Below are positions 25,239-34,651 of a DNA stretch of 64,000 nt, in pieces (the stretch's first letter is position 1; the number at the start of each line of letters is the position of its first letter). Location: positions 1-64,000 of the forward strand of contig CAWVKS010000009.1 in assembly GCA_963930055.1 (NCBI GenBank), given 5' to 3'. The notes under the pieces are model-generated. The model worked only from the letters and a program-made list of their open reading frames with translations, had not been told where the DNA came from and made no database searches. Origin of the DNA: Pullichristensenella sp963930055. Lineage in GTDB: Bacteria; Bacillota; Clostridia; Christensenellales; Aristaeellaceae. Position numbers and translations under genes: made by a program.

Positions 25239-28200
25239 CTATGCGGTCACAGTCGCATTCTCTTTGACCTTGTTGATCGCTTCAATCAAGGCCTTCTGGC
25301 GCTTCGCATCGAAAAGACGGATGAAGCTGACAGGCTTGTCAAATGGCGGATTCCGCAGTTCAGCGGCTTCCATGTAGCCATTGTTCTCGACATGTTGAAT
25401 CACCTTGTGGACGAAGGCGATTTGCTGTTGATTCAGCGATTGATCGTTGATGAACGCTGAGAACGCGCGCATGGCGGCATCGTGATCCAGTTTTGCGATC
25501 TTGCGGATCAGCAAACCAAAGGGAGTCTCGCCATATTCACGCGCATAGTCCTCCGGGCTTCCCAGTTCTTCCGTCAAGACGCGCTCCAATTCAGAGTAGT
25601 CGTATGCCGTGAGCGGTATATTGTGGGTAAGCTTGTGGATCGCCAGGGAATCCCCGTGTTCAGCGACGTAACGGTTGACTTTCAAGCGATAATCGACAAA
25701 ATCATAGGCAGCCTCCAGCTCGACGCCTTCCTTTACGTCGACAATGGGGTCTGCAAGGTTGGTATAGATGACCTTTTGCTGCTCGTTGTCGGCGAGGAAT
25801 TTTATCAGATCACGCAACGCTGTCCGCACCTGTTCAAAGCGCAGCGGGTCACTTGACATCCAGTATTCGTCGGTCAGGAGCGACTCGATAAGCTCCATCT
25901 GCGCCTGCACTTGGGGAATGCTGGCTTTCTTGCGCAACAGCGCCGCGATGGCCTGAAGCTGTTGCCTCGCCTTTTTGAAGGAAGGCAGCCCGTCCATCTG
26001 TGCGATGATCAAACCATACATGAAATTGTCGAACGACTTCGCCTGTTCATCGGGATCATCCATGAATACCAATGGCGCGATATTTTCCCACAATTCGCCT
26101 TTTTCCAGCTCTCCCAGGCATTTGAATGCCTCGGGCGACCGGTATTTTTTGACATACTGCCGCTTCAATCGGACGGAAACAAGCTCGGGATTCAGCCGGT
26201 CTATCTGCTCGCGGCAGGAGGACACGATGGAATCCCGCCACGCCTGATAGCGCTCACCAGCAAAGGCGGCGTCCTGGAGCGCCATGGCGATCTGTGTTTT
26301 CTTTTTGAATATCTTTGCGGCGATGGAATCGGTATCGCGGCCCTCGAATCCGTTCTTGTGTGTGCGGAAGAACTCAAAATTCCCGCAGTAATCGAAAATA
26401 AAGAATCGACGCTTGTCCGTATACGCGCCATCTATGCTGTCCACGCATTCCATTCCCTGGCAACGTCGCGTGCCGCGTCCAATCATTTGCCAGAACTTGG
26501 TCTTGGAGCGCACCTGTTTGAAAAAGACCAGATTGCCAACATGCGGGACGTCGATGCCCGTGTCCATCATATCGACCGATACGACGACATGCGGCTCCTT
26601 TTCATCCTCCAAACGGTACTGCGCGGGCGGCGCCGGCTGCTTGAAATCGTCGATTACCGTTTGCGCGTAACTGTCGTCGCAGATGACGCGCTGGGCAAAG
26701 GAACCCTTATACTGCGGATACAGGGCGTTAAAGCGCTGCAATATGTATTCGGCATGCCGCTTGTTCTGCGCAAAGATGATGGTCTTGGCGATGCGGTCGC
26801 CTCCGCCGACTTTCATGCCTCTGGTCATCAGATCCTGCAGGACCGTGTCCACGGTCTGCTGGTTGAACACGAATTTGTTCAGTTTGTTCGAAGGGATGAA
26901 CGAGGGTACGGAGGCGTCATCCTCCGCGAAATCACTTTCATAGCGCTCTTTATCCGCCTCAGAGAGATCGTCGTATGAAATGCCCTTGTCTGCTTCGAAC
27001 TTTGTCGTGACCTCGATGTTGTAATAGGGCACCAGCACATGATCGGTGTGGACGGCCGTTTCGTAATCGTAGGCATAGGTCGGCACGCCGTGCTCCACTT
27101 CAAAGAAGTCATAGGTATTCCGATCCACGTCCGTCTTCGGCGTAGCGGTGAGGCCTACGAGTATGGCGTCGAAATACTCGAAGATCGCCCGGTATTTTTT
27201 GAAAATGCTGCGATGGCTCTCGTCGATGATGATCAGGTCAAAGTGGGCGGGCGTAAACAGGCGCCGGCCATCCTTTGTCTTGGCGCTGTCAATGGCATTG
27301 AGCATCGTCGGATAGGTCGAGAATACGATGCGCGCCGTGCGGTCGTCCTTGCTTGTGAGCAGGTTGCACAGGGACATATCCGGCAGATAATTCTTGAAGT
27401 CATCCTTCGCCTGCTTTACCAGCGCTGTGCGGTCGGCAAGGAAGAGGACGTTCGTGATATATCCGCCGCGGCTCAGAACGTCCACGAGGCTGGAAGCCGT
27501 GCGCGTCTTGCCCGTGCCGGTCGCCATGACCAGCAGGTTCTTGCGGAAGCCTTTCGTTATATTGTCGCATACGGCACGGATAGCCTCTTTTTGGTAATAG
27601 CCACTAGATCGCGTGTTGTTGATGGCAATGGTATCCAGATCCTTGCGCTCATCACGCCGGATCATCAGCTTTTGCAGCGTATCCTTGCTGAATATGCCGC
27701 TGACCCTGCGCTGCGGCGAGGTCTTGTCGTCCCAGAAGTACGTTTCAAAGCCGTTGGTGGTGAACATCATCGGACGACGGCCAAACTTCCGTTCCAGACA
27801 ATCCGCATACAGCATGGCCTGTTTGCGCCCCTTGTTCGGGTCGGCGCTGGTGCGCTTTGCCTCGATCACCGCCAGCGGCAATCCGTCCTTTCCAAACAGG
27901 ACGTAGTCCACGTAGCCCTTCTGACCCGGTATACCGGCCATGTCCTCGACTTCATATTCTTCCCACACGTCCGCCTGCGGGCCGGAGAACTGCCAGCCCA
28001 ATTCTTTCAGGTCGACGTCGATATAGATCTTGCGGGTCTGGAATTCAGAGATGTCGTCCGGCGTAAAGGCGCGGCTTTGCTGATGTTGCGCCTTTTCCGC
28101 GGTATATTGAGCCGACATCTGCTCGATCTGCTTTTGCAGGCGTTCGATTTCGCTGTCTTTTTCAAAGAGCAGGCTTTGCTGTTCCCTGATCTTCTGCCGG

Positions 28201-28543
28201 TCGAGCTCCACTTGCTGCTGCGGTACGGCATTTTCATCAAAGGAACGCTCCTGATACTCTGAGCCATAGCAATAATCGACCCACTCGATAAAATCAAACA
28301 GACTGCGCAGGGACAAAAGCGCGTCGTTGGGCTGCACCGCGCGCTCTGTATGCACTGCCAGATTCCCCAATTTGATGATGAACGGGAGTTTTCCCCAGGT
28401 CTAGCTGTCCACGGCAAAGCGGAAAGAGGGTTCGTGGATCAGGGACTGCAGGTTGTCACGATAGGGCATTTCCATGGAGGCGTCGGCGGCATACACCCAC
28501 TTGACCGCCAATTCCAGCGCCTTGCGGCAGCCAACGGCGCACA
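25239..28543 (-). pseudogene. hsdR: Type I restriction endonuclease subunit R, truncated and with an in-frame stop
   Basis: The intact part (to 28,370) holds a PD-(D/E)XK nuclease core (GYVDYVLFGKDG...AVIEAKR), helicase motifs VMATGTGKTRTA, IIIDESHRS, LVGLTATP and QMIGRGTRR, and the C-terminal HsdR domain. Upstream in the same frame, ALELAVKWVYAAD, DNLQSLIHEPSF and FAVDS are clearly HsdR/DUF4145 sequence, but a TAG at 28,401-28,403 interrupts them, and homology ends at about 28,543 where the IS256-type transposase begins. The N-terminal ~35 residues and any hsdM/hsdS genes are missing. A shorter protein from the TTG at 28,370 could still be made, but without methyltransferase and specificity subunits it would not work as a type I enzyme. 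Confidence 0.85.
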
Positions 28544-29733
28544 TCCGGGAGCTGCTGCAGATGGCAAACATCGGCAGCATGGACGACATCCAGAATCTGT
28601 TCAAGGAGACCATCGCGGAGTTCATGGAGAACGGCTTGGAGGCGGAGCTGGAGGATGAACTGGGCTACAGCAGATACGACTACAGGAACAAGGCCACGGA
28701 CAACAGCCGCAACGGCCACAGCAGCAAGACGCTGCGCACCAGCTTCGGAGATGTGGAAGTGTCCGTTCCCCGCGACCGGAAAGGCGAATTTGAGCCCCAG
28801 GTGCTGAAGAAGAACCAGACCAGCATCAGCCAGGACATAGAGGAGAAGATCCTGTCCATGTACGCCAAGGGGATGACGACGGGGGATATTGAGGCCCATA
28901 TACAGGACATCTACGGCATCTGCGTCTCAGACAGCACCGTGAGCCGGATCACGGACAAGATCCTGCCCATCGTGCGGGAGTGGCAGCAACGGCCGCTGGA
29001 GGGGGTCTACGCCGTAGTGTTTCTGGACGCGATCCACTACCATGTCCGCAGCGAGGGCCAGATCGTGAAGAAGGCGGTATACATCGCTATTGGCATTGAC
29101 CTGAACGGCCGGAAGGACGTTCTGGGTATGTGGGTCGGAGAAAACGAGAGCGCCAAATTCTGGGCGACTGTACTCAATGGTCTGAAGAACCGAGGCGTAG
29201 AGGACATATTCATCGCCTGCATGGACAACTTGACGGGATTTGATGCGGCCATTCACGCCAGCTTCCCTCAGACCGAGATCCAAAACTGCATCCTCCACCA
29301 GCTGCGCAATTCCAGCCGGTATGTGTCCTATAAGGATATAAGAGCCCTCATGGCGGATCTGAAGGCAGTCTATGCCGCCGTAGACGAGCAGGTAGCATTG
29401 AATGCTCTGGACGCCTTTGGAGAGCGCTGGGACGGGAAATACCCGAGAATCTCCCAGTTCTGGCGGGCGAACTGGGCCAATCTGAGTACATATTTCAAGT
29501 ACCCTCAGGAGGTGCGCAGGCTGATCTATACCACCAACGCCATAGAGGGTTTCAACCGCCAGCTGCGCAAGGTGACCAGGGCCAAATCGGTGTTCCCCAC
29601 AGACGACAGCCTGTTGAAAATGCTGTATCTGGCGATGATGGACATCACGAAAAAGTGGACGGGACGGCGGCAGGACTGGAGCGTGATCCACGCACAGCTG
29701 TCCATCTATTTTGCCGGACGCATGCCCGAATAA
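28544..29733 (+). pseudogene. IS256-family transposase, N-terminally truncated
   Basis: About 396 residues from IRELLQMANIGSMDDIQNLF to the normal end FAGRMPE. The mutator/IS256 DDE core is present (VFLDAIHYHVRSEG; DNLTGFDAAIHA; NAIEGFNRQLRK). The open frame extends upstream into reversed hsdR sequence from 28,474, so a hybrid N-terminus could be translated. Differences from copy 2 are few (for example V/I, M/T and F/S changes). Confidence 0.85.
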
Positions 29734-29942
29734 CACCGCCGGAGCCGGAGGTCAAGGGTCTGCGCGCCGCTGTACGCGGCGCTCCGATGAACGGCGGCCT
29801 TGCCGCCGCCCTTGACATCCACCCCCGCCGGCGTTATACTGCACACAAGGCGGCAGTCGGATAAATCCGCTGCCGCGCACAATGGATGATCCTGCTCTGT
29901 TCATGCCTCATTTGGAGTTTACACAGAATTTGGGATTGACCC
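28544..29942 (+). mobile_element. IS256-family element, copy 1, left end deleted
   Basis: From ATCCGGGAGCTGCTGCAG onward it is almost identical to the complete copy at 57,422-58,941, including ~200 bases after the transposase stop and the right terminal repeat (GGAGTTTACACAGAATTTGG...). The left inverted repeat and first ~16 codons are absent and hsdR sequence takes their place, so the copy is probably unable to move by itself. The end at 29,942 is set by divergence from copy 2. Confidence 0.88.
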
Positions 29943-30237
29943 TGAATCTCAAGAAACTCGCCATCCACAAATGGCGGCCGTTCCTTCTTTTCCTTCGGTT
30001 CTCTATCTTATCTCCTTCTTTTCTCTATCTTGTCTGTCAAAGAAGCCCCTTCGCTTTCTCGCAAAGGGGCTTCTTTGACAAGCTGAGGCTGCGCATTGCG
30101 CAGCCTGCCGTCTGGCTCCCTTACCAGAAATTGATACAATCTGGCGAAATATCCAAGCGGGGTAATTCTCAAGCTAAGTTTCCTCGTTTTTACCCCCCCC
30201 GGGGAATCCACAAAAGATCCGTGACAATCAACAAAGG
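29943..30237. other. Intergenic region with a long hairpin and a palindromic 37-bp repeat
   Basis: GTCAAAGAAGCCCCTT (30036-30051) pairs with AAGGGGCTTCTTTGAC (30064-30079), a strong stem that may terminate the leftward gene block. Next to it, 30083-30119 is a repeat shared with 58998-59034. No gene is seen; a run of nine C lies at about 30,192-30,200. Confidence 0.6.
30083..30119. repeat. 37-bp repeat copy A with GGCTGCGCATTGCGCAGCC palindrome
   Basis: It matches 58998-59034 with one mismatch, in the same orientation. The second copy includes the last bases of tRNA-Asn. It may be an attachment-like duplication or a shared terminator hairpin. Confidence 0.7.
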
Positions 30238-31365
30238 TTAAACATTGTAACCAACTCGGCGGCGCTCTTCGCCGAAAATCTCCCGTTCAGCATGTTCGAA
30301 CATCGCCGCCGTCGTGCGCGGGCGATAGCCTTCCTCGTGGCGCATTGCCTCTTGAAAGGCACTGTCCAGCACTATTTCGATCAGCCGCTGATACTTGCGC
30401 AGGGACGTCACATTGCGTCGTGCGAGTCTGTCTATGCTTTTTTCAAGCAGCCCTCTGTCGAAGTCGATCATCTGGTATGTCTCTTGTTCGAGCCTCTTCA
30501 CGCTGTACTTCCGCGCGATGGACTGAAGGCGCTGTACCGTTGCGCGTGGATAGTGGATGATTTTGCAGCGATCTGCCAAAATGGGATCCACCTGTCCAAG
30601 GTCGTTAGCGGTGAAAAAAACCGGACAATGGCGCAGGCCGATGATCCGGGTCTCCATGAAATTGTCGACGATCTCCTCGCTTCCGTCTGTCAGGGACAGC
30701 AATTCATTGATGAGGTTCTCACCACGGCTACGCTCCGGCTTGTCTATCTCATCAAAGATAAATCCGATCAGCAGCGAATTATGCTTCAGTTGGGCCTTGA
30801 GCACACAACCGACGTCTGCAGCTTTATAGCTGCCATTGTCCCCTGAAATGCCACGCCCGCCAGCCATGCCGGGCACCTTGACGACCTCTATGGGGATGCC
30901 CAACGCCTCGTGCATCAGCAGTTTTACGGCGGTCGTTTTCCCGCACCCCTTTTCGCCCACGAAAATGATCGGTGTCATCATACCCGTATGGATATAGTTG
31001 ACGAGCGACGGCACTACGGCGAAGATGATCTCCTCAGGAAGATCATTGGCCTGACAAAAGGCCACCAGGCGCTTATACAGCTCCCTAGGGCTCACATTCT
31101 CGCGAAAAAAAGCGGGCACTTTCAAACGGCGCATGGAGTGTAGTTGTTTTGCATAGCGCAACCACTTGGATTCGGCGTGTCCCAGCGAAATGCAATTATC
31201 CTCTTCCTTCAGGCGCTTGATGGCGTCCTCGCTCAGGCCGCAGATCGGCTCGTCGAACCAGCGCTTTTCAACCGGCTTCCGTTCGGCCGCGATGCGTTTG
31301 AGCAGCGCAGCACGCTGTTCAGCGCTCATCTCTTCCAACCGTTTGCGCAGATCAGGGCGACGCAC
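30238..31365 (-). CDS. AAA+ ATPase (MoxR/Lon-like ATPase domain)
   Basis: A 375-residue ATPase. Walker A is FVGEKGCGKTTAVKL near residue 137, Walker B is IGFIFDEIDKP, sensor 1 is VFFTANDL and a C-terminal helical lid follows. No protease or DNA-binding domain is visible, so it is probably a remodelling ATPase. I chose the GTG at 31365 because AAAGGAG lies eight bases upstream; the longer frame has none. It is the last gene of the leftward block. Its substrate is not evident; co-occurrence suggests that it acts on another island protein. Confidence 0.8.
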   Translation of the reverse strand: MRRPDLRKRLEEMSAEQRAALLKRIAAERKPVEKRWFDEPICGLSEDAIKRLKEEDNCISLGHAESKWLRYAKQLHSMRRLKVPAFFRENVSPRELYKRLVAFCQANDLPEEIIFAVVPSLVNYIHTGMMTPIIFVGEKGCGKTTAVKLLMHEALGIPIEVVKVPGMAGGRGISGDNGSYKAADVGCVLKAQLKHNSLLIGFIFDEIDKPERSRGENLINELLSLTDGSEEIVDNFMETRIIGLRHCPVFFTANDLGQVDPILADRCKIIHYPRATVQRLQSIARKYSVKRLEQETYQMIDFDRGLLEKSIDRLARRNVTSLRKYQRLIEIVLDSAFQEAMRHEEGYRPRTTAAMFEHAEREIFGEERRRVGYNV

Positions 31366-31512
31366 ATTTATCACTCCTTTGTGCCAATTCTGAAGTTTCG
31401 ATGGGAACCGACGTCGCGCGGGTTTGTCAAAGGCGCGCTTTGGCACATTCCTGTAAGACGGGTTGCGCGTTCAGAACAATGCGCCTTTCCCTGTTGCAGG
31501 GTAGCGGCTCCG

Positions 31513-31545
31513 GCAACCTGCGTGCGTCATGGGCGCACGCAGGCT
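31513..31545. other. GC-rich hairpin between the acidic TPR-like gene and the AAA+ gene
   Basis: CCTGCGTGCG and CGCACGCAGG form a ten-base stem within the 198-base gap. No T run follows on the minus strand, so it may be an mRNA-processing or attenuating structure and not a full terminator. Confidence 0.45.
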
Positions 31546-31563
31546 TCCGGCGCTTGGGAGGGC

Positions 31564-32667
31564 TCACAGGCCCATTGCCAGCAGTTTGAGGATGGAGATG
31601 CGGCAGTCGACCTCGTCCCCATATTCGCGGCGCAAGCGAGGAAACTCTTGAAGGATATACCTATATTCCTTGATGAGCGCATCCACGTCCTCTTCCAACA
31701 CATCGCCCGTAGCGACCGCCTTCTGATGGAGCAGCGCGTCCTTGGCCATCGTCCGCACCAGCAGCAAACAGGAAACATCAATGGATGGCTGAAGCTGTGC
31801 GGAGGAACAAACAGCGTAATTCACGGTTTGGATCGCCTCCTGAAAGCAACCGCTATCCAGCTGCATCTCCGCCAGACGCAGGGCGCACTGACTGGCGCTT
31901 TTTAGTGTGCTGACAGCCTCTTCAAGCACCTCACGACTGCGCGTCTCGTTACCAAGGGCGCCTTCCAGCTCGCTTTCAGCGCAGTACGCGCGCTCCTCAC
32001 TGGGGTGGTACTTTTTATAGTCTGCGATGATTGCGCGGCAGGACTCCTCATTGCGCACCGGGTCCTTTAAGAGGTAGTCGAAAGAGAAGGTGAACGCACG
32101 CCAGTTCCAGCGCCTGCGAGGGATCGTTTCGACAAGGCGTTGGTAATAGTGCTCCGCAGTCGCTTTGTCGCCCCGGCGCGAGCTGTAACAGATGGCATCC
32201 GCCAGGAGGTCGATGTCCGTCGGAAACCGCTTCAATCCGCGGATGCACACCGCCACCGCGCCGGCAAAGTCGCCGCGTCGGGTGAGGTCAACGGTGCGGT
32301 TGTGAAAGCCGATGGCGCTGAAGTTTCCCCAGTCTTCCTCGTCTTCGTCCTCTTCCTCGTCTTCGTCCTCAAGCGGGAACCGCCAATTTATGGCATCTTC
32401 GTCTTCGACGCCGTCCTCGTCCGCGTCCTCGCCTTCGCCGCTTTCCTCGCCACCGCTTTCTTCGGCGGTACGGCGTTCAAGGAGATCCAGTAGAGCGTCG
32501 ATGTCGTCGGCGTCCATCGCTTCATCCTCATCTGCGGGCGCAGCATCCTCCTCTTTTTTTACATCTGCGGGCACAACGAGTGCGTTCGTGCTTCCCAGCG
32601 TCATTTCGTCCAAACAATCCTCCAGTACCTGCGCGATGGAGACGTCCACATAGTTCTTGTTTGCCAT
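31564..32667 (-). CDS. Acidic TPR-like hypothetical protein
   Basis: A 367-residue protein. Residues ~35-115 are extremely acidic and low complexity (EDEDEEEDEDEEDWG); the rest is helical with repeats spaced about 35 residues (AVAVCIRGLKRFPTDIDLLADAICY; ATAEHYYQRLVETIP, in part) that look like TPRs. The acidic stretch could bind a basic partner or mimic DNA, but that is speculation. It follows the YbjN-like gene by 38 bases. I do not recognise a family. Confidence 0.65.
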   Translation of the reverse strand: MANKNYVDVSIAQVLEDCLDEMTLGSTNALVVPADVKKEEDAAPADEDEAMDADDIDALLDLLERRTAEESGGEESGEGEDADEDGVEDEDAINWRFPLEDEDEEEDEDEEDWGNFSAIGFHNRTVDLTRRGDFAGAVAVCIRGLKRFPTDIDLLADAICYSSRRGDKATAEHYYQRLVETIPRRRWNWRAFTFSFDYLLKDPVRNEESCRAIIADYKKYHPSEERAYCAESELEGALGNETRSREVLEEAVSTLKSASQCALRLAEMQLDSGCFQEAIQTVNYAVCSSAQLQPSIDVSCLLLVRTMAKDALLHQKAVATGDVLEEDVDALIKEYRYILQEFPRLRREYGDEVDCRISILKLLAMGL

Positions 32668-32705
32668 CTTTTTTTCTCCTTTCCAGATGTCGTTGCGAAC
32701 CGTTA

Positions 32706-33275
32706 TTAAATGATCGTCAAGGGCTCCGCTTTCGCATTATTATCCGGTAGTCTTACTTCTATAACTTCACGTTTCGTCCCATCCTCAGAACGCGGCGGGG
32801 CGGACTTTAGGTAAGCCTCCCGGAAATCAGCCAGCGCTTCCTCGGCGCTCTTATTGTGAAGCAGGATCGCAAGCAGCCCTGTCTGGTAACGGTAGATGGT
32901 CGATTCGGCATCTTCGAGCGCATCGCGAATGCAATCGGAGGTCTCAGCAGAAGCAAGATCGGCATATTGCCCGTAGTACAGGCGGCCATCATCGAGGTCG
33001 ATCGAGAAGGACATGTTGCTATCCACGTGGCGGTTTACAAGCCAGGTATAGTGGGCGACACGCTCAATGTACACAGGGTCCTCGTCAGGTACGCCTACCG
33101 CCAGTTTGCCGAAGATCTTTATTCCGTTGTCGTCGGGAAATACGAGCATGTCGCAGCGCTTGATGATGCCCTTTTGAAGGACCGCGTAGCGGAAGCATCC
33201 TCTGCGCCAGGAGTAAATGGCGTCAACGTTGGTCAGTACCTTGCGAATGTTCAATGTGTTGTTGATCTTACCCAC
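32706..33275 (-). CDS. YbjN-like domain protein, short form
   Basis: A 189-residue protein. The stretch VNRHVDSNMSFSIDLDDGRLYYGQY resembles the central strand pair of YbjN/type III chaperone-like folds, and the same pattern appears twice in the neighbouring 336-residue protein. I chose the GTG at 33275, ten bases after AAAGGAG. An extended -10 box (TGGTACAAT, with TACAAT at 33,343-33,348 on this strand) lies upstream, so it may have its own promoter. Function unknown; a chaperone or adaptor role is a guess from the fold. Confidence 0.55.
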   Translation of the reverse strand: MGKINNTLNIRKVLTNVDAIYSWRRGCFRYAVLQKGIIKRCDMLVFPDDNGIKIFGKLAVGVPDEDPVYIERVAHYTWLVNRHVDSNMSFSIDLDDGRLYYGQYADLASAETSDCIRDALEDAESTIYRYQTGLLAILLHNKSAEEALADFREAYLKSAPPRSEDGTKREVIEVRLPDNNAKAEPLTII

Positions 33276-33545
33276 GAAAAAACAACTCCTTTCATCCAGA
33301 GGCGGATCATGGCGTTCGGGTCGAAGCCCTCCCTCTGATCCCATTGTACCAGGATCTGAAAAAAGAAAGGAAGGGAGGGGGATTTTGGGTCGCAACAGGG
33401 GGACTTGCGCCGGCAGACAACAAACTCGGGCCATCCTAAAAGCGCGCGCAGCGGATGAAACATCCAGGAAAAGGCGCAGCCCATACCCCGAGCGTTAAAG
33501 TGTTGATCGACCTGCCAAACATCCCTCATCACACCTTTCCAGGGA
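33276..33545 (-). promoter_or_regulatory. Gap with a candidate extended -10 promoter
   Basis: TGGTACAAT on the minus strand (hexamer at 33,343-33,348) fits an extended -10 box about 70 bases before the YbjN-like start; no good -35 is seen. No gene is supported in the gap. Confidence 0.4.
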
Positions 33546-34556
33546 TCATTCGTTGTCGATCCGCGGGCCGAAGCGCTTCAGCCAATGCTCACAGGTCCGG
33601 TGAATGGCATTGACGGCGGTTTCGCCGTCAAAGACGATCTGCGTGATGGCTTCCGCGTAAAAATCAGCCACACGGCGGACGCCCGCAATGTTTCGCCGGA
33701 CTCCGCGCCAGCTATCCTCGCCGTGGAAGGAACGTCGGAAGCAGAGCGTTCCATCATCCATGTCCGCCTCAAAGCACCCCATCGGCACGGAGCGGTTGAC
33801 GCTGTTGGCGAGAAACGCCATTTCCGTGCGGCTCTTTTGTTCCAGGGCTTCCTCCCGAAAGGCGGCGCGCACGGTATAGCCGTTTGGCTCCATGTGTATG
33901 CGCAGCGGAAGAAAGGGCATTCTGGGGACATTGAGCTTCGTCCCCAGAAGGAAAACGCCCCTCTGCCGGTCAAACGTGAAGACGGCATCGTCGCCCATCG
34001 CGCTTGCGATGCCTTCCGCCAGCGGTTGGGAATAGCGGGCTTCCTCCATATCGGGCAGAGCTTCAGCGCGCCCCCGCCAGCGCCGGTATACGCTTTCAAG
34101 GGCGGCGCGGGCGGATGCGCCGTCCAGCAATACGCGCGCGAAGCCATGGGCGTAATACGTACACGCGGCGTCGGCCATGCATACACAGTCGCGGACCGCG
34201 GACGCCGTGGGGATGCCATCATCGCCGCCGGCAAAGACGCGGAAACGCACTTCGCCGCTTGCCGCGCAGAATTCGAAGCAGGCATTGCCGGGAATCTCAC
34301 CGTTGACGCGGCAGACGTATTCGGCAAGGCGAGCCATCATGCGCCCGTCGCCGGCTGCAGCGCGCACGGGATACGCGCCGTAGAGCACCAGACTGTCCTC
34401 GCCCACTTCGATGGATACTTCGGCCCGCTTCAAGCGCTCCTCGCAAACTCCAAGCGCGAAGGAAAAAACGCCCGCTTGCTCATCAAAGCAGTAGGAGCAA
34501 CCGCGCCATTGCAAATGCGCAAAAACGGCCTCGGCGATCACCGGGGAATATGTCAT
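33546..34556 (-). CDS. Protein with two YbjN-like domains
   Basis: A 336-residue protein that seems to contain the fold of its neighbour twice: YVCRVNGEIPGNACFEFC near residue 90 and ANSVNRSVPMGCFEADMDDG near residue 260 are equivalent to VNRHVDSNMSFSIDLDDG there. The ATG at 34556 follows GGAGGTGATC; an ATG five codons earlier lies in that site. A strong terminator lies just upstream, between this gene and the TIR-TPR gene, so its expression may depend on readthrough or a separate promoter. Function unknown. Confidence 0.6.
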   Translation of the reverse strand: MTYSPVIAEAVFAHLQWRGCSYCFDEQAGVFSFALGVCEERLKRAEVSIEVGEDSLVLYGAYPVRAAAGDGRMMARLAEYVCRVNGEIPGNACFEFCAASGEVRFRVFAGGDDGIPTASAVRDCVCMADAACTYYAHGFARVLLDGASARAALESVYRRWRGRAEALPDMEEARYSQPLAEGIASAMGDDAVFTFDRQRGVFLLGTKLNVPRMPFLPLRIHMEPNGYTVRAAFREEALEQKSRTEMAFLANSVNRSVPMGCFEADMDDGTLCFRRSFHGEDSWRGVRRNIAGVRRVADFYAEAITQIVFDGETAVNAIHRTCEHWLKRFGPRIDNE

Positions 34557-34571
34557 ACCGATCACCTCCAT

Positions 34572-34622
34572 AAAAAAGCTCCCCCCGTTTCTGATACATA
34601 TTCTATCAGAAACGAGGGAGCC
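34572..34622 (-). terminator. Strong terminator after the TIR-TPR gene
   Basis: On the minus strand GGCTCCCTCGTTTCTGATA pairs with TATCAGAAACGGGGGGAGC, followed by TTTTTT. It splits the leftward block into TIR-TPR and upstream genes on one side and the YbjN/AAA+ genes on the other. Confidence 0.88.
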
Positions 34623-34651
34623 TTTGGAAAAGGAGGGGGGAGACCGGCGGG

